Positions 62,864-64,000 of a stretch of DNA of 64,000 bases are shown piece by piece. Origin of the DNA: Stygiobacter electus (lineage in GTDB: Bacteria > Bacteroidota > Ignavibacteria > Ignavibacteriales > Melioribacteraceae); assembly GCA_029210465.1 (NCBI GenBank), contig JARGDL010000006.1, forward strand, positions 62,001-126,000, given 5' to 3'. Both the position numbers and the translations under genes were made by a program. Each line of letters opens with the position of its first letter. Position 1 is the first letter of the stretch. The notes under the pieces are model-generated. The model was not told the origin of the DNA. It worked only from the letters and a program-made list of their open reading frames with translations, and made no database searches.

Positions 62864-64000
62864 ATGAAAAATTTTTTATTAACAATTTTGTTTCTAACAT
62901 GCAATTTTAACTTTGCACAAGAAAATTTAATTGAAAAACTTTTAAGGCAAAATCCACAATATTTTTCAACTGTTTTATCAAACATTGACACTTTCGAAGT
63001 ACAAATTATTTACACGCAAATAAATCGGGATAAAAATAATTATCCAAAGTTTACTACTTATAAATTTAATGTTGATCCAAAGAAATATTTTTATCCAGCA
63101 AGCACAGTTAAATTACCACTTGCGGTTTTATCTTTAGAAAAAATTAATAAACTAAAAATTTCAGGATTAACGAAATTCACTCCATTAAAGATTGATAGTG
63201 TTCGTGAGGGGCAAACTTCAGTAACTATTGATACATCATCAGTTAATGGCTTACCTTCGATTGCAAATTATGTTAAAAAAGTTTTATTAGTAAGTGATAA
63301 CGATGCTTACAATCGTTTGTATGAATTTTTAGGACAAGAATATATAAACGAGCAGCTGCATAAAAAAGGCTTTAAGGATGTAAAAATTATTCATCGCTTT
63401 GTTCCACTTTCAATTGAACAGAATCGTTATACTAATCCAATAACATTTTACGATGGCGAAAAAATATTATATCAACAACCAGAACAATACAACAATAAAA
63501 CATATTCATTCGATTTAAAAGGATTATTAAAAGGAATTGGCTACCTTGATTCTAAAGATAGTTTAATTAAAAAACCATTTGATTTCAGTAATAAAAACTA
63601 TATTTCACTTGAAACACTTCACAATATTTTGAAAGCAATAATTTTTCCTGAAACTCAAAAGAATAAATTCAATCTAACAAATGAAGATTATAAATTTTTA
63701 TACAAATATATGTCAATGTTTCCACGTGAAAGTAAAAAACCGGGTTACGACTCTACTCACCATGACAGCTATGTTAAATATTTTCTTTTTGGCGATTCAA
63801 AAGAAAAGATTCCAGACAATATCAGAATATTTAACAAAGTTGGTTTAGCTTACGGTTATTTAATCGATGTTGCATACATTGTTGATTTTAAAAATAAAGT
63901 TGAATTTATGTTATCTGCAGTTATTCATGTGAATAAAAATAAAATTTATAACGACGGTATTTATGAATATGAACAAATTGGATTACCATTTTTATCAAAA
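62864..64000 (+). CDS. Class A beta-lactamase-like serine hydrolase (3' end outside window)
   Basis: AAAGG lies 6 bp before the ATG at 62864. The frame runs to the right edge without a stop, giving 379 residues so far. Signal peptide (1-19, ending F-A-Q). Penicillin-recognising motifs: S80-T-V-K83 in Y-P-A-S-T-V-K-L-P-L, S144-D-N146 in V-S-D-N-D-A-Y-N, and a later N-K-V-G-L-A-Y-G that may stand for the KTG box. Longer than typical class A enzymes, with an insertion between SDN and KTG. It may be a beta-lactamase or, given murQ and the amidase nearby, a peptidoglycan peptidase. The C-terminus is outside the window. Confidence 0.88.
   Translation, partial: MKNFLLTILFLTCNFNFAQENLIEKLLRQNPQYFSTVLSNIDTFEVQIIYTQINRDKNNYPKFTTYKFNVDPKKYFYPASTVKLPLAVLSLEKINKLKISGLTKFTPLKIDSVREGQTSVTIDTSSVNGLPSIANYVKKVLLVSDNDAYNRLYEFLGQEYINEQLHKKGFKDVKIIHRFVPLSIEQNRYTNPITFYDGEKILYQQPEQYNNKTYSFDLKGLLKGIGYLDSKDSLIKKPFDFSNKNYISLETLHNILKAIIFPETQKNKFNLTNEDYKFLYKYMSMFPRESKKPGYDSTHHDSYVKYFLFGDSKEKIPDNIRIFNKVGLAYGYLIDVAYIVDFKNKVEFMLSAVIHVNKNKIYNDGIYEYEQIGLPFLSK

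Overview
The window is AT-rich chromosomal DNA from a Gram-negative bacterium of the Bacteroidota/Chlorobiota/Ignavibacteriota group, most likely an Ignavibacteria relative. Seven predicted secreted proteins end in the same C-terminal sorting module with the N-Y-P-N-P-F-N-P signature used by the type IX secretion system (T9SS). The gene content also fits: outer-membrane barrels, a TonB-dependent receptor, many signal-peptide and lipobox proteins, GH144-like glucanases and Sel1 and Ycf48-like proteins. Clear Shine-Dalgarno sequences (for example AGGAGG) precede many genes, which fits Ignavibacteria better than typical Bacteroidia. No rRNA, tRNA, CRISPR array, prophage or T9SS machinery gene was seen. 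The taxonomic call is inference.

Layout. 1-7.7 kb: end of an outer-membrane barrel, an NtrB/NtrC-like histidine kinase and sigma-54 activator pair, an RsbU-like phosphatase convergent with an RsbW-like ATPase plus a Sel1 protein, and a small membrane protein. 7.7-15.2 kb: LtaS-like sulfatase-fold protein, GH18-like secreted protein, TonB receptor, T9SS-exported protein. 15.3-22.3 kb: MsrA and gltB-gltD (glutamate synthase). 22.4-27.1 kb: M28 peptidase and two GH144-like glucanase-family proteins. 27.3-35.9 kb: a tight seven-gene run (SDR, KASIII-like enzyme, sodium/solute symporter, acyl-CoA ligase, lipoprotein, outer-membrane protein, lipoprotein hydrolase) behind a GbsR/MarR-type regulator; I read it as an uptake and activation pathway for an unidentified ester or acid. 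35.9-41.3 kb: DedA, GH5 mannanase-like, Ycf48-like and DUF255 proteins. 41.5-52.1 kb: three large T9SS-exported proteins carrying cohesin-like, Ig-like and dockerin-like modules. 52.1-54.3 kb: a repeat array around a REP-associated transposase. 54.3-64 kb: amino-sugar and peptidoglycan recycling (NagB-deacetylase fusion, amidase, GNAT, MurQ, class A beta-lactamase-like hydrolase).

The most unusual content is repetitive DNA at several scales. (1) A RAYT transposase sits inside an ordered A-B-C array of about 20 palindromes whose stems covary while the apex and a GTAG foot stay fixed. One exact B element is embedded in frame in a T9SS protein gene 38 kb away. (2) A second palindrome family is expanded about 270 bp in frame inside the sorting domain of the amidase, and a decayed copy lies at the equivalent place in a paralogous sorting domain. 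(3) Strict heptanucleotide tandem repeats sit at gene ends and make up the stop codons of several unrelated genes. (4) A run of 18 uninterrupted degenerate hexamers lies just upstream of the 2085-residue protein. (5) A short MITE-like element lies between murQ and the last gene.

Gene starts were moved to internal ATGs where a Shine-Dalgarno sequence, a signal peptide or a terminator argued for it. All function calls come from reading motifs by eye; no database search was possible.
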